NCBI GenBank assembly: GCA_016795295.1
Contig: JAEUHP010000139.1
Coordinates: 1 to 40,072, forward strand
Direction of reading: 5' to 3'
Source: Planctomycetota bacterium
GTDB lineage: Bacteria; Planctomycetota; UBA1135; UBA2386
DNA length: 40,072 nucleotides
A program made the position numbers and the translations under genes. Within the stretch, counting starts at the first letter, position 1. Each line of letters opens with the position of its first letter. The notes under the pieces are model-generated. The model did no database searches, was not told the origin of the DNA, and saw only the letters and a list, made by a program, of their open reading frames with translations. Shown piece by piece: positions 10,059 to 18,029 of the stretch.

Positions 10059-10976
10059 CTAACCGGCGCCATCGAACTTCAGGATCGCGTCGACGTAGCC
10101 CTCCACGGCGAACGGCTCGAGGTCGTCGATGCCTTCGCCGAGCCCCAGGAACTTCACCGGCACGGGCAGCACCGAGCGGATGCCGAACAGGGCTCCGCCC
10201 TTGGCGGTGCCGTCCATCTTGGCCAGGATCAGTCCCGTGACCGGTGCCGACTTGGCGAACTCGCTGGCCTGGCGGATCGCGTTCTGGCCGGTGGTGGCGT
10301 CCAGCACCAGCAGGGTCTCGTGCGGCGCCTCGGGCACCTGCTTCTTCACCACCCGCACGATCTTCTCCAATTCCTGCATCAAGTTCTTCTGCGTGTGCAG
10401 GCGGCCGGCGGTGTCGAGGATCAGATAGTCGACGCCGCGCGCCACCGCGGCTGAAACCGCGTCGAACGCCACCGCCGCCGGGTCCGCGCCGGTGGCCTGC
10501 TTCACGATCGGGATGCCGAGCCGGCCGGCCCACAGCGTGAGCTGTTCGACTGCCGCCGCGCGGAACGTGTCGCCGGCGCCGAGCAGCACCGAATGCCCCT
10601 GCTGCTGCAGGTGCCGCGCCAGTTTGGCGATCGAAGTGGTCTTGCCGGCGCCGTTCACGCCGACCACCAGCACCACCGTCGGCCGCTGCGCGCTCTTCGC
10701 CAGAGGTGCCGCCGCGCCCTGCAGGCGCTGCAGCAACTGCCGGCGCAGAAATGCGGGCACCTCGCCGATGTCGCGCACTTCCTTCTTGCGGTAGGCGGCA
10801 GTGAGCTCCGCAACCACCTCGGTGCCGATCGGCCCGATGTCGCTGTTGTAGAGCACTTCCTCGAGGTCCTCGAGGAACGCCGCATCGAGCTGGCGGCCGT
10901 GGAACAGCCGGGACAGACCTGCGGTCAGGACGTCGCGCGTCTTCTTGAGCGCTGCCAGTAGTTTGCCGAACACCAT
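10059..10976 (-). CDS. ftsY: Signal recognition particle receptor FtsY
   Basis: This 305-aa SRP GTPase receptor docks the SRP-ribosome complex at the membrane. Residues about 1-95 are the helical N domain. The G domain shows GVNGAGKTT, the insertion-box motif G-A-G-D-T-F-R-A-A-A-V-E-Q-L, DTAGR and a G4 motif AKMDG where most family members have TKLDG. There is no acidic A domain, so membrane targeting relies on the short amphipathic N-terminus (V-F-G-K-L-L-A-A-L-K-K). The start is ATG 10976, 30 bp after nusB on the same strand. The SRP partner ffh lies 2.1 kb away on the opposite strand. Confidence 0.97.
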   Translation of the reverse strand: MVFGKLLAALKKTRDVLTAGLSRLFHGRQLDAAFLEDLEEVLYNSDIGPIGTEVVAELTAAYRKKEVRDIGEVPAFLRRQLLQRLQGAAAPLAKSAQRPTVVLVVGVNGAGKTTSIAKLARHLQQQGHSVLLGAGDTFRAAAVEQLTLWAGRLGIPIVKQATGADPAAVAFDAVSAAVARGVDYLILDTAGRLHTQKNLMQELEKIVRVVKKQVPEAPHETLLVLDATTGQNAIRQASEFAKSAPVTGLILAKMDGTAKGGALFGIRSVLPVPVKFLGLGEGIDDLEPFAVEGYVDAILKFDGAG

Positions 10977-11006
10977 GGACTGCGCGGAGCCTCGTGGCGG
11001 CTCGTC

Positions 11007-11651
11007 TTACGCGGACGGCGGGTTGGAAGCGAGCGTCTCGGCGGCCGGCGTGGGCCGGGCCGTTGGGGGGCTCGGCTGGTTGCTGCTGTTTTGGGGGCCG
11101 CTGTTCTGGTTGCCGCTGGTTCTGGGAGCACTGGCTTGAGCAGTACTGCCCTGGTCCCCCGCGGGCGGTGTGCTGGCGGGTCGGGCGGGCGCGGCTTGGC
11201 CCTGGGCCGGGCGCCGTTCGCGTTCGAGGTCGATGCGCACGCGGTCGAGGATGCCGTTGACGAAGCCGCCTGAATTGGCGGTCGAGAACTTCTTCGCCAA
11301 CTCGATGGCTTCGTTGATCGCCACCTTCGGCGGCACGTCCGCACAGTGCATCAGCTCGTACATCGCGAGGCGCAGCACGTTGCGGTCGACGTTGGCCATG
11401 CGCTGCAGGTCCCAGTTGCGCGCGACCTGCTGCAGGCGCGCGTCGATCGCGGCCCGTTCGGCCAGCACGCCTTCGACGAGCCGCTGGGCGAAGGTCGCCA
11501 CTTCGGCATCGCCCTCGGCTGCGTCCTGGCACAGCGCCGCACCGGTGGTGCCGAGTTCGGCCGCGTAGTCGGCCCCGCGCAGGTCGAACTGGAACAGCAG
11601 CTGGAGGGCCAGCTCGCGGGCGCGGGAACGGCGGCGGAAGGGGGCGGTCAT
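11007..11651 (-). CDS. nusB: Transcription antitermination factor NusB with disordered tail
   Basis: The protein has 214 aa. Residues 1-140 are a full NusB fold: an Arg-rich RNA-binding N-terminus (R-R-R-S-R-A-R-E-L-A-L-Q-L-L-F), then N-V-D-R-N-V-L-R-L-A-M-Y-E-L and I-N-E-A-I-E-L-A-K-K-F, ending in G-F-V-N-G-I-L-D. NusB with NusE binds boxA RNA in rRNA operon antitermination. The last 70 or so residues are a low-complexity Pro/Ser/Asn/Gln tail absent from ordinary NusB (about 140 aa). It lies between ribH and ftsY; the ribH-nusB pairing is common in bacteria. Confidence 0.95.
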   Translation of the reverse strand: MTAPFRRRSRARELALQLLFQFDLRGADYAAELGTTGAALCQDAAEGDAEVATFAQRLVEGVLAERAAIDARLQQVARNWDLQRMANVDRNVLRLAMYELMHCADVPPKVAINEAIELAKKFSTANSGGFVNGILDRVRIDLERERRPAQGQAAPARPASTPPAGDQGSTAQASAPRTSGNQNSGPQNSSNQPSPPTARPTPAAETLASNPPSA

Positions 11652-11697
11652 GGCAAGGAGCGAGGGCAGTTGGCAACCGCCCGAGGGTGGGTCGGGC

Positions 11698-11726
11698 AGT
11701 GTAGCCCAGAAGGCGCCTTTCGCCAA
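11698..11726 (-). promoter_or_regulatory. Probable nusB promoter
   Basis: On the minus strand TTGGCG (11726-11721) and TACACT (11703-11698) are exactly 17 bp apart. Each matches the sigma-70 consensus at 4 of 6. They sit wholly within the 76-bp gap between the ribH stop (11728) and the nusB ATG (11651). The spacer holds GGCG/CGCC complementarity. Spacing and position are good; it remains a by-eye call. Confidence 0.45.
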
Positions 11727-11727
11727 G

Positions 11728-12228
11728 TCAGCGGGGTTGCGGTGCGGGGCCCGGTCCCTTGATGCCCAAGGCGGCGCCGAGCCCGAGCATCGCCAGGGCC
11801 GCCATGGCAGCGTCGGCACCCTTGTTGCCAGCCGAGCCACCGGCGCGGTCGAGCGCTTGGCCCATTTCCGCGCAGGTCAGCACCCCGAAGCCGAGGGGCA
11901 CCCCCAGGTCGAGCTGCACGCGCAGCGCGCCGTCGGTCACGCCCCGGCAGACGTATTCGTAGTGGTCGGTGCCGCCCTTCACCACGGCGCCCAGCATGAC
12001 CACGGCATCACAGCGGCCGTGGGTGGCGAGCCACCGGCAGGCCAGCGGCAGTTCGAAGGCCCCGGGCACCCAGGCCACCACGATGTGGTCGGCTGCGACC
12101 CCTGCGGTGCGCAACGTCGCTTCGGCACCCTCCAGCAGCCGTTCGGTGACAACTTCGTTGAAGCGGGCGACGGCGATGCCGATGCGCTTGCCCTGGGCAG
12201 CGTTGGGGGCGGCGAGGATCTGGGCCAT
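11728..12228 (-). CDS. ribH: 6,7-dimethyl-8-ribityllumazine synthase
   Basis: The 166-aa enzyme condenses 5-amino-6-ribitylamino-uracil with dihydroxybutanone phosphate in riboflavin synthesis. Visible motifs are the N-terminal I-A-V-A-R-F-N, V-P-G-A-F-E-L-P, G-A-V-V-K-G-G-T-D-H-Y-E-Y-V (with the catalytic His) and G-F-G-V-L-T then A-G-N-K-G for phosphate binding. The stretch after V-L-T (C-A-E-M-G-Q-A) differs from the usual T-D-T/E segment. Length is typical. It is followed by nusB. No FMN riboswitch was evident in the 110 bp upstream. Confidence 0.95.
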   Translation of the reverse strand: MAQILAAPNAAQGKRIGIAVARFNEVVTERLLEGAEATLRTAGVAADHIVVAWVPGAFELPLACRWLATHGRCDAVVMLGAVVKGGTDHYEYVCRGVTDGALRVQLDLGVPLGFGVLTCAEMGQALDRAGGSAGNKGADAAMAALAMLGLGAALGIKGPGPAPQPR

Positions 12229-12338
12229 GGCCGCAACCTAGCGGCAGGTGACGGTCCAGGCGAGGCCGCAGCGGACGCCGCAGCGGGTCGCATGCGCCGA
12301 CTGCCGGGTGGGTGGCTGCCGCGTTGCGGCGACTCGGC

Positions 12339-12917
12339 TCAGTTCACCCGCCACGGCGCCGGCTTCAGGATCACCGGCGCGGGATCGATGGTGATGCGGC
12401 CCGGCTCGGGGGCCGGCGGATCCAGCGGTTCGTCCTCTTCCTCGAAGATCGCCTTGCAGCGGATGCGCCAGCTCCAGCCGGGTTGCAGGTGGGCGTCGTA
12501 GGTCTGGGCGCGCAGTTCGTCGGCGAAGTAGCTGCCGCGGGCGATCTCGGTCGGAATCGGCATGAACAGGATGCTCGCCTGGCTGCCGACCATGCGGCCC
12601 TGGCCGTCCAGCACGTCGAGGTAGACCCAGGCCCGCGCCACCGGCTTGGCGGTGCGGTTCTGGTAGTGGAAGCGGCAGCGCACGTAGGTGTTGCCCGGGA
12701 AGCCGTCGAGCGTCACTTCCCGCACCGTGACCCGGCCGTGGCCCGGGAAGTCGAACGTGTAGGGCGCAGTGTTCTGCTCGCGGAACACCTGCTGGCAGGC
12801 CTGGAACTGGCTCAGTTCCTGCTCGAGCGGGTGCGTCTTGCTGCCTGCGGCGCCAGGACTTGCGCACGCGGCGGCGAACAGGAGAAGGGCGGGAAACCCG
12901 AAGCGACGGCGGCTCAT
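12339..12917 (-). CDS. Putative lipoprotein of unknown function
   Basis: The protein has 192 aa. The N-terminus (M-S-R-R-R-F-G-F, a hydrophobic stretch, then A-A-A-C-A-S-P) is a lipoprotein signal with a lipobox Cys near residue 19. The mature part is a beta-sandwich-like domain: P-Y-T-F-D-F-P-G-H-G and G-N-T-Y-V-R-C-R-F-H-Y-Q-N-R-T, then W-V-Y-L-D-V-L-D-G-Q-G. It resembles DUF1425 (YcfL)-like lipoproteins or FxLYD-type domains; this is a pattern impression only. The ATG at 12917 gives the lipobox. It is divergent from ffh across 143 bp, which holds a perfect hairpin (CCACCGCA/TGCGGTGG, 12944-12962) and the ffh promoter. Confidence 0.75.
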   Translation of the reverse strand: MSRRRFGFPALLLFAAACASPGAAGSKTHPLEQELSQFQACQQVFREQNTAPYTFDFPGHGRVTVREVTLDGFPGNTYVRCRFHYQNRTAKPVARAWVYLDVLDGQGRMVGSQASILFMPIPTEIARGSYFADELRAQTYDAHLQPGWSWRIRCKAIFEEEDEPLDPPAPEPGRITIDPAPVILKPAPWRVN

Positions 12918-13002
12918 AGGCGAGTCCTCTGGCAAAGTCCGTTCCACCGCAGGGTGCGGTGGCAGCGCCCCGAGTCTAACGCACGCCCCGCCGGCTGTGT
13001 GC

Positions 13003-13031
13003 TTGACCCGGGTGTGCCTTGGCACCATCCT
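13003..13031 (+). promoter_or_regulatory. Probable ffh promoter
   Basis: TTGACC (13003-13008) and CATCCT (13026-13031) are separated by 17 bp. The expected transcription start is a few bases downstream, just before a GGAGG at 13042-13046 and the ffh ATG at 13061. The -35 matches 5 of 6 consensus bases and the -10 only 3 of 6. Confidence 0.4.
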
Positions 13032-13060
13032 GCGCTGCCGCCGGAGGCGGAACCCAACCG

Positions 13061-14524
13061 ATGTTCGATTCGCTCGCCAACGCCCTGGGCAAAGCCTACC
13101 GCGCCATCGTCGGCCAGAAGGTGCTGACCGAGGCCAACGTCGACGAAGGCATCCGCGCGGTGCGCCAAGCGCTGCTCGAGGCCGACGTCAACTTCCAGGT
13201 CGCCAAGGATTTCGTCGCCGACGTGCGCCAGCGCGTGCTGGGCCAGAAGGTGATCGAGTCGGTCGAACCCGGCCAGCAATTCGTCAAGTGTTTCCACGAC
13301 GCTTTGACCGACCTGCTCGGCGGCCAGGCCCTCGGCCTGCCGGTGGCGCCGACCGCGCCGCTGGTGCTGATGATGTGCGGCCTGCAGGGCAGCGGCAAAA
13401 CCACTACCTGCGCCAAGCTGGCGTTGTGGCTGCGCAAGCACAAGAAGAAGAACCCTCTGCTGGTGGCCGCGGACCTGCAGCGGCCGGCCGCAGTCGACCA
13501 GCTGCAGAGCCTGGGCAAGCAGCTGTCGATCGCCGTCTACGCCGAAGCGGTCACCGCCAAGCCGCCCGAGGTGTGCCGCCGCGGCATCGAGTTCGCCAAG
13601 TCGCGGGGCCACGACGTGGTGATCCTGGACACGGCCGGTCGCTTGCACATCGACGCACCGTTGATGCAGGAACTGCAGCAGGTGCAGCAACAGTGCCAGC
13701 CGCACGGTGTGCTGCTCGTCTGCGACGCGATGCTGGGCCAGGACGCGGTGAACTCGGCCAAGGAGTTCCACAGCCGATTGCCGCTGCACGGCTTGATCCT
13801 GACCAAGGTCGACGGCGACGCGCGCGGCGGCGCGGCGTTGTCGATCGTCAAGGTCACCGGCCGACCGATCCTGTTCGCGGGTGTGGGGGAGAAGCCCGAC
13901 GACCTCGAGGAATTCGACCCGCCGCGCATGGCCGGGCGCATCCTCGGCATGGGCGACGTGGTCGGCCTGGTCGAGAAGGCGCAGTCGGTGATCGACGAGC
14001 GCGAGGCCGAGGCGGCAGCGCGCAAGCTGCAGAAGGGGCAGTTCGATTTCGAAGACTTCCTGTCGCAGCTCCACATGATCCGCAAGCTGGGGCCCCTGAA
14101 GAAGGTGCTCGGCATGCTGCCCGGCGTGGGGTCGATGCTGCAGGACGTCGACCTCGACGACGGCCATTTCCGCCGCATCGAAGCGATCATCCAGTCGATG
14201 ACACCGCGCGAACGGCGTCGCCCGGACCTGATCGATCTGCCGCGCCGCCGCCGGATTGCCGCCGGTTCGGGCAACCCGCTCGACGCCGTCCACGGCCTGA
14301 TCAAGCAGTTCAAGGCCATGCAGGAGCTGATGAAGCGCATGGGGCGCGGCGGCGGTTTGCCGCCCGGCCTCGACGGCCTGCTGGGCGGGGGGGGCGCTGG
14401 GCCCGGCCGCGGTCCCGGGGGGGCAGGTGGATTCCCTGGTCTGCCGGGGGGGCGTGGTTTCCCAGGTGGTGGGTTTCCGGGTGGCGGCTTCCCTGGCGGT
14501 GGCCTGCCTGGGCGCCGTCGCTGA
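13061..14524 (+). CDS. ffh: Signal recognition particle protein Ffh
   Basis: This 487-aa SRP54 GTPase binds 4.5S RNA and signal sequences. The N domain is followed by the G domain with GLQGSGKTTT (about 107-116), DLQRPAAVDQL, DTAGRLHID and TKVDGDARGG. The M domain has the RNA-binding G-S-G motif within R-R-I-A-A-G-S-G and then L-I-K-Q-F-K-A-M. The final 45 or so residues are repeats of Gly-Gly-Gly-Phe-Pro type ending in P-G-R-R-R, longer than usual. The ATG is 14 nt after GGAGG. It leads the ffh-rpsP segment; the rimM, trmD and rplS genes often seen downstream are absent here. Confidence 0.97.
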   Translation: MFDSLANALGKAYRAIVGQKVLTEANVDEGIRAVRQALLEADVNFQVAKDFVADVRQRVLGQKVIESVEPGQQFVKCFHDALTDLLGGQALGLPVAPTAPLVLMMCGLQGSGKTTTCAKLALWLRKHKKKNPLLVAADLQRPAAVDQLQSLGKQLSIAVYAEAVTAKPPEVCRRGIEFAKSRGHDVVILDTAGRLHIDAPLMQELQQVQQQCQPHGVLLVCDAMLGQDAVNSAKEFHSRLPLHGLILTKVDGDARGGAALSIVKVTGRPILFAGVGEKPDDLEEFDPPRMAGRILGMGDVVGLVEKAQSVIDEREAEAAARKLQKGQFDFEDFLSQLHMIRKLGPLKKVLGMLPGVGSMLQDVDLDDGHFRRIEAIIQSMTPRERRRPDLIDLPRRRRIAAGSGNPLDAVHGLIKQFKAMQELMKRMGRGGGLPPGLDGLLGGGGAGPGRGPGGAGGFPGLPGGRGFPGGGFPGGGFPGGGLPGRRR

Positions 14525-14690
14525 GGTTTGGCCCCCTCGGGCGCCCCGCGGATCCCTTGGATGCCCGGTCGGTCCCTCGGGCGCCCAGTAAGGCGAAAAA
14601 TCCTAGGGCGAAAACGCTGGCAACGGGGCGGCGGTTCTGCTTTGCTTCTCGCCCCTTTCGCGGCAACACGACGTACGGAGACAGTTTCCC

Positions 14691-15077
14691 TTGGCAGTCA
14701 CGCTTCGCATGAAACGCTTTGGACGCCTCAACCACCCGACCTACCGGGTGGTGGCCACCGATCCGCGCTTCCCGCGCGACGGTCGGATCATCGAGGCGCT
14801 CGGTTACTACCTGCCGCTGATGCCGCGGGCCCAGGACCAGGTGAAGCTCAACACCGAACGCATCCAGTATTGGCTGTCGGTCGGTGCCAAGCCCTCCCAG
14901 ACGGTCGCCGAGATGGTCGAGAAGGCTGGCCTCGTGGTGCCAGAGCCCAAGCAGCGCGAGCGCAAGAAGAGCAAGGGCAAGCCCAAGGCCTTCGTGCCGC
15001 CGAAGAAGAAGCAGCGCAAGCCGCGGGCGGAGCGCCGCGCGGCCAAGGCCGCACGCGCTGCCACGAAGAAGAAGTGA
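14691..15077 (+). CDS. rpsP: 30S ribosomal protein S16
   Basis: The protein has 128 aa. The S16 core spans residues 1-80: A-V-T-L-R-M-K-R-F-G-R, H-P-T-Y-R-V-V, then R-D-G-R-I-I-E-A-L-G-Y-Y and the Y-W-L-S-V-G-A-K-P-S-Q-T-V motif. A Lys/Arg-rich tail of about 45 residues extends beyond the usual length of about 80-90. The start is TTG (14691), supported by GGAG at 14677-14680 and by the conserved N-terminal A-V-T-L-R. The 166-bp gap after ffh holds a repeated ccctcgggcgccc (two copies 30 bp apart) and no gene. Confidence 0.96.
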   Translation: MAVTLRMKRFGRLNHPTYRVVATDPRFPRDGRIIEALGYYLPLMPRAQDQVKLNTERIQYWLSVGAKPSQTVAEMVEKAGLVVPEPKQRERKKSKGKPKAFVPPKKKQRKPRAERRAAKAARAATKKK

Positions 15078-15097
15078 CGCGGGCGGGGCGGTTGGCT

Positions 15098-15116
15098 GCG
15101 TGGGCGCTGCCCACGC
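15098..15116 (+). terminator. Hairpin after rpsP
   Basis: GCGTGGGC and GCCCACGC form a perfect 8-bp stem with a GCT loop, 20 bp past the rpsP stop. No T-run follows, so it may end or stabilise the rpsP message or be a factor-dependent site. The rest of the 143-bp gap before 15221 shows nothing recognisable. Confidence 0.35.
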
Positions 15117-15220
15117 GTAGGCCGGTTCCGTCCCAGCCGCCGCGTCCGGTGCATTCCGTTTGGCTGGTCCGTTCTCCGCGCATCGTCTCTGCGGCCTGCG
15201 CGGCTGCCTGAGAGGTTGCT

Positions 15221-15982
15221 GTGTCCGCCAAGAAGAAGACGAAACCAGACGAAGACGTGGCTCTGCCGCCAGACCCGCGTGAGCACCTGCCGCCTGCGCC
15301 TGCGGCCTACAAGACGCTGCTCGCCGAGCTGGAAGCCGTGCTTGCCGACGTGCCGCCCCCGCCGCCCCCCGGCGAAGGGCAAGTGCTGCCCCCTCTCGAC
15401 TTGATCGAGGCGGTGCTGCACATCCAGTTCGCGGATGGTCTGCCTTGTGGCTACGGCCAGGAAGCGCGCCGGCGGATCAACCAGAGCTTCGTCGATCGCA
15501 ACGAGTTCCGCGTCACCGAGGCCTATGAGGTCGAGGAGATTCTGCGCGACCTGCCGATCCCGAATCTGTTCGAGCGTTGCCAGCACGTGCGCGATGCGGT
15601 GGCGCAGATCTACAACGACCAGAACGGGGTCAACCTCGGGTTCCTGCACGAAGCCGGGGTCGGCGACCGCAACACGTTCTTCCAGCGCATTCCGGCCCTG
15701 CAGGGCAATGCCGTGGTGTTCCTCGGCAACCTGCTGACCATGGAGGAGCTGTGCTTCTCCGACAAGTCGACGCTGCGCGCGCAGCAGCGGCTTGGAATCG
15801 ACCCCAAGGACGCGGCCGCCGGTGACTTCTTCGCCTCGGTCCGCGCGTTGGTCAAGCCCTATGGGCACCTGCCGCTGCAAGTGGGTCCCGATCTGCCCGA
15901 CGGGCGGGTCAACTTGAAGCACACGCTCTCGCCGGCCTGCTTGCTGGTGCGTTTGGCGCCCACGGGCAAGCGCAAGCATTGA
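15221..15982 (+). CDS. Unrecognised protein, possible HhH/endonuclease III-like fold
   Basis: The protein has 253 aa and starts with GTG at 15221, with GAGAGG 6 nt upstream. A charged, Pro-rich N-terminus (1-55) precedes a compact helical domain. The order of segments (D-L-I-E-A-V-L-H-I-Q-F-A-D-G; then L-F-E-R-C-Q-H-V-R-D-A; then I-P-A-L-Q-G-N-A-V-V-F-L; then F-S-D-K-S-T-L-R) recalls the HhH-GPD DNA glycosylase fold of endonuclease III. The catalytic Lys of the helix-hairpin-helix (normally G-V-G-R-K-T-A) is absent. There is no Fe-S cysteine cluster. If the resemblance is real it would be a non-catalytic or altered member. Function not assigned. Confidence 0.7.
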   Translation: MSAKKKTKPDEDVALPPDPREHLPPAPAAYKTLLAELEAVLADVPPPPPPGEGQVLPPLDLIEAVLHIQFADGLPCGYGQEARRRINQSFVDRNEFRVTEAYEVEEILRDLPIPNLFERCQHVRDAVAQIYNDQNGVNLGFLHEAGVGDRNTFFQRIPALQGNAVVFLGNLLTMEELCFSDKSTLRAQQRLGIDPKDAAAGDFFASVRALVKPYGHLPLQVGPDLPDGRVNLKHTLSPACLLVRLAPTGKRKH

Positions 15983-15996
15983 TTCTGGCGGCGCTG

Positions 15997-16016
15997 GTTG
16001 CGGGCGGCGCCGCAAC
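15997..16016. terminator. Hairpin between convergent genes
   Basis: GTTGCGG (15997-16003) pairs with CCGCAAC (16010-16016) across a 6-nt loop. It lies 15 bp beyond the stop at 15982, in the 129-bp gap between two converging genes. There is no T-run on either side, so this is a weak bidirectional terminator candidate. Confidence 0.3.
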
Positions 16017-16111
16017 GCGGGGGGCGGCTACGGGCGAGGAATGGTTGGGGGCCCGCTGCGGCGCCGGGGTGCTGGCCGCGCCGGGTGAGTAACGTGTGCT
16101 GAGGGTGGAGA

Positions 16112-16906
16112 TCAGCGGCGGCGGAACCAGCGGCGGCGGTTCAGGTCGCGGCGGAGGTGGTTGGCGATGCGTTGCCAGGCCTGGGCGCGGTCGCTGCGGG
16201 GCAGCCCGAGCGCTTGCAGGAAGCGCAGCATTTCGGTCCGGCTCGGTGTGGCGGCCAGGCGCTGCTGGTGACGGACCAGGTGCCGGAGCAGGCGCGACAG
16301 CATCGCATCGGTGTCGGCGGTGGTGAGTGGGCCACGCAGCTTGGCGCGGTCGAGATCGACCAGCACGGCACGCACTCGGTCGCCTCGTGGGGCGCACAGC
16401 ACGTTGTCGAGGTGCAGATCCGGGTGGCGTAGCCCGGCGGCGAAGGCGAGCCGCACCAGGGTGCCCACCGCGGTGGCCGTGTGGCGCCGGAGTTCTGGGT
16501 GGGCGGCCAGGAACGCGGGCAGTGGCAGGGCTTCCGGCACGCGTTCGGTGCAAAGGCGCAGGCGCCAGAAGGCCCCGCGCCGTTGCGCCACGGCCGCGAT
16601 CGGGGCCACCACCGGCACGCCCTGAGCGCGCAGTTCTGCGAGTACGGCCAGTTCGTTGCGCGCGCGCTGCGGACTCGGGTAGCGGTCGCGCAGGAGCTTG
16701 CCGAGAGCGCCACCGCGTTGGTACGGGCGGACCACGAGTTCGCGGCCGGCGACCACCAGGCTGCCGACGCCGCCGCGGCCTTTGGCTCCGGGCAAGGGGG
16801 TGAGGTTGGCCCAGAATGGCTGCAGGCCGTGCGGCGCGAGTTCGGCCAGGAGCCAGCCGATTGCGGCCGCGGCGCGTAGTTCGACGAATCCCGCCGGCGC
16901 GATCAC
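16112..16906 (-). CDS. LPS kinase, 3-deoxy-D-manno-octulosonate kinase (KdkA)-like
   Basis: The protein has about 264 aa from the GTG at 16906; an in-frame GTG at 16933 is an alternative. A conserved Gly-rich start (G-A-K-G-R-G-G-V) precedes V-V-R-P-Y-Q-R-G-G, the catalytic loop HPDLHLDN (161-168) and a metal-binding LVDLDRAK (183-189). This matches the Kdo-kinase/WaaP family, which phosphorylates inner-core LPS. Longer versions of this frame run into the divergent glycosyltransferase and lack the motif pattern, so they were not used. The pairing with a family 9 glycosyltransferase supports an LPS-core role. No Shine-Dalgarno distinguishes the two starts. Confidence 0.85.
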   Translation of the reverse strand: MIAPAGFVELRAAAAIGWLLAELAPHGLQPFWANLTPLPGAKGRGGVGSLVVAGRELVVRPYQRGGALGKLLRDRYPSPQRARNELAVLAELRAQGVPVVAPIAAVAQRRGAFWRLRLCTERVPEALPLPAFLAAHPELRRHTATAVGTLVRLAFAAGLRHPDLHLDNVLCAPRGDRVRAVLVDLDRAKLRGPLTTADTDAMLSRLLRHLVRHQQRLAATPSRTEMLRFLQALGLPRSDRAQAWQRIANHLRRDLNRRRWFRRR

Positions 16907-16964
16907 GCCGAGAGCGTAGCGCGGCGGCGGCACAACGCACTGGACGAACGCGCATGGCGGCCCA

Positions 16965-18029
16965 ATGCTGTGGGCGATGTCTCCGACTGCTTCGCTGGCC
17001 GCCGCAGACGTGCTGCCCGAGGGTGGCGCGGTCCTGGTGGTGCGGTTGTCGGCGCTGGGCGACGTGTTGTTCGCGCTCGAGACCGTGGCGGCCCTGCACC
17101 GCGAACGGCCGGACGCTCGCATCGACTTCCTGGTCGAAGATCGGTTTGCCGGCCTCCTACAGGGCCATCCCCAGTTGCGTTCGGTGCTGGTCTACCCGCG
17201 GCGGCACAAGGCGGCGATTCCGGCGAGCCTCTGGCGGCTCCGGCGGCAGCGCTACGATCTGGTGCTCGACCTGCACGGCATCCAGAAGAGTGCTTGGCAC
17301 GTGCTCCTGTCGCGCGGCCGGCTCAAGGTTGGCGCCGCTGCGCCGGTGAGTCGCGAGGGCGCCGCGTTCGCCTACCACCGCAGTGTGGCCATGCCTGGGC
17401 CAGCGTTGCACCGAGCGGAGGTCGGCCATCGGCTGTTGACGGCGCTGGGTTTCTCCGGCGAGTCGGCGGCTCCGGTGCTACCGGCCGAGCCGGCGCCGGC
17501 GGAGTTGTTCGCCGGCCTCGCACCGCCGCACGTGCTGCTGTTTCCGGGCACCTCGGCGTTCGCGGCGTTCAAGCGCTGGCCCGCGGCTCGCTTCGGGGAG
17601 TTGGCGCAGCGGCTGGTGGCGGCGGGGCGCTCCGTCCTGGTCGGCTGCGGCCCGGGCGAACGTGAACTGGTGGCGCCGGTGGTGGCGGCGGCGCCCGGTG
17701 TGCGGCTGGTCGACGGTGGCCCGCTGGGCCTGCGTGGCCTCGCGGGAGTGCTCGGTCGGTGCGCCGTGGTGGTGGCGGCCGACACCGGGCCGCTGCACAT
17801 CGCCGCAGCGATGGGGGCGCGCTGCGTGGCGCTGTTCGGGCCCAAGGACAGCGAGCGCTACGGCCCACGTGCCCAGGTGGGGCGGCCGCACGAAGTGCTC
17901 TGGGCGGCCGTGCCGTGCCGGCCTTGCACGCGGCGCAGCTGCGCGTCGCCGCAGTGTGTGTTGGGCATCTCCGTCGACGCGGTCGAAGCGGCGGTGCAGC
18001 GCCAGTGCGCAGCTGCGGAGGCGTCATGA
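16965..18029 (+). CDS. Glycosyltransferase family 9 (heptosyltransferase-like)
   Basis: The protein has 354 aa from ATG 16965; ATG 16977 is equally possible. The GT9 signatures are V-V-R-L-S-A-L-G-D-V-L-F near residue 30, D-L-H-G, F-P-G-T-S with K-R-W-P, D-T-G-P-L-H-I-A-A-A-M-G and L-F-G-P. The C-terminal C-x-P-C-x4-C cluster is common in this family. Such enzymes add heptose or a related sugar to lipid A-Kdo core using an ADP-sugar donor on the cytoplasmic face. It is divergent from the LPS kinase, and its stop overlaps the next ATG (ATGA). Confidence 0.93.
   Translation: MLWAMSPTASLAAADVLPEGGAVLVVRLSALGDVLFALETVAALHRERPDARIDFLVEDRFAGLLQGHPQLRSVLVYPRRHKAAIPASLWRLRRQRYDLVLDLHGIQKSAWHVLLSRGRLKVGAAAPVSREGAAFAYHRSVAMPGPALHRAEVGHRLLTALGFSGESAAPVLPAEPAPAELFAGLAPPHVLLFPGTSAFAAFKRWPAARFGELAQRLVAAGRSVLVGCGPGERELVAPVVAAAPGVRLVDGGPLGLRGLAGVLGRCAVVVAADTGPLHIAAAMGARCVALFGPKDSERYGPRAQVGRPHEVLWAAVPCRPCTRRSCASPQCVLGISVDAVEAAVQRQCAAAEAS

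Noticed and set aside
13018..13036. A TTGGCAC sequence resembling a sigma-54 -24 box upstream of ffh
   Set aside because: The -12 GC is out of register, and a sigma-70-like TTGACC with 17-bp spacing explains the site better. The TTGGCAC near 25215 fails in the same way.
17910..17970. The Cys cluster at the end of the glycosyltransferase
   Set aside because: C-x-P-C-x4-C patterns occur commonly at this place in family 9 glycosyltransferases, so it is not unusual.
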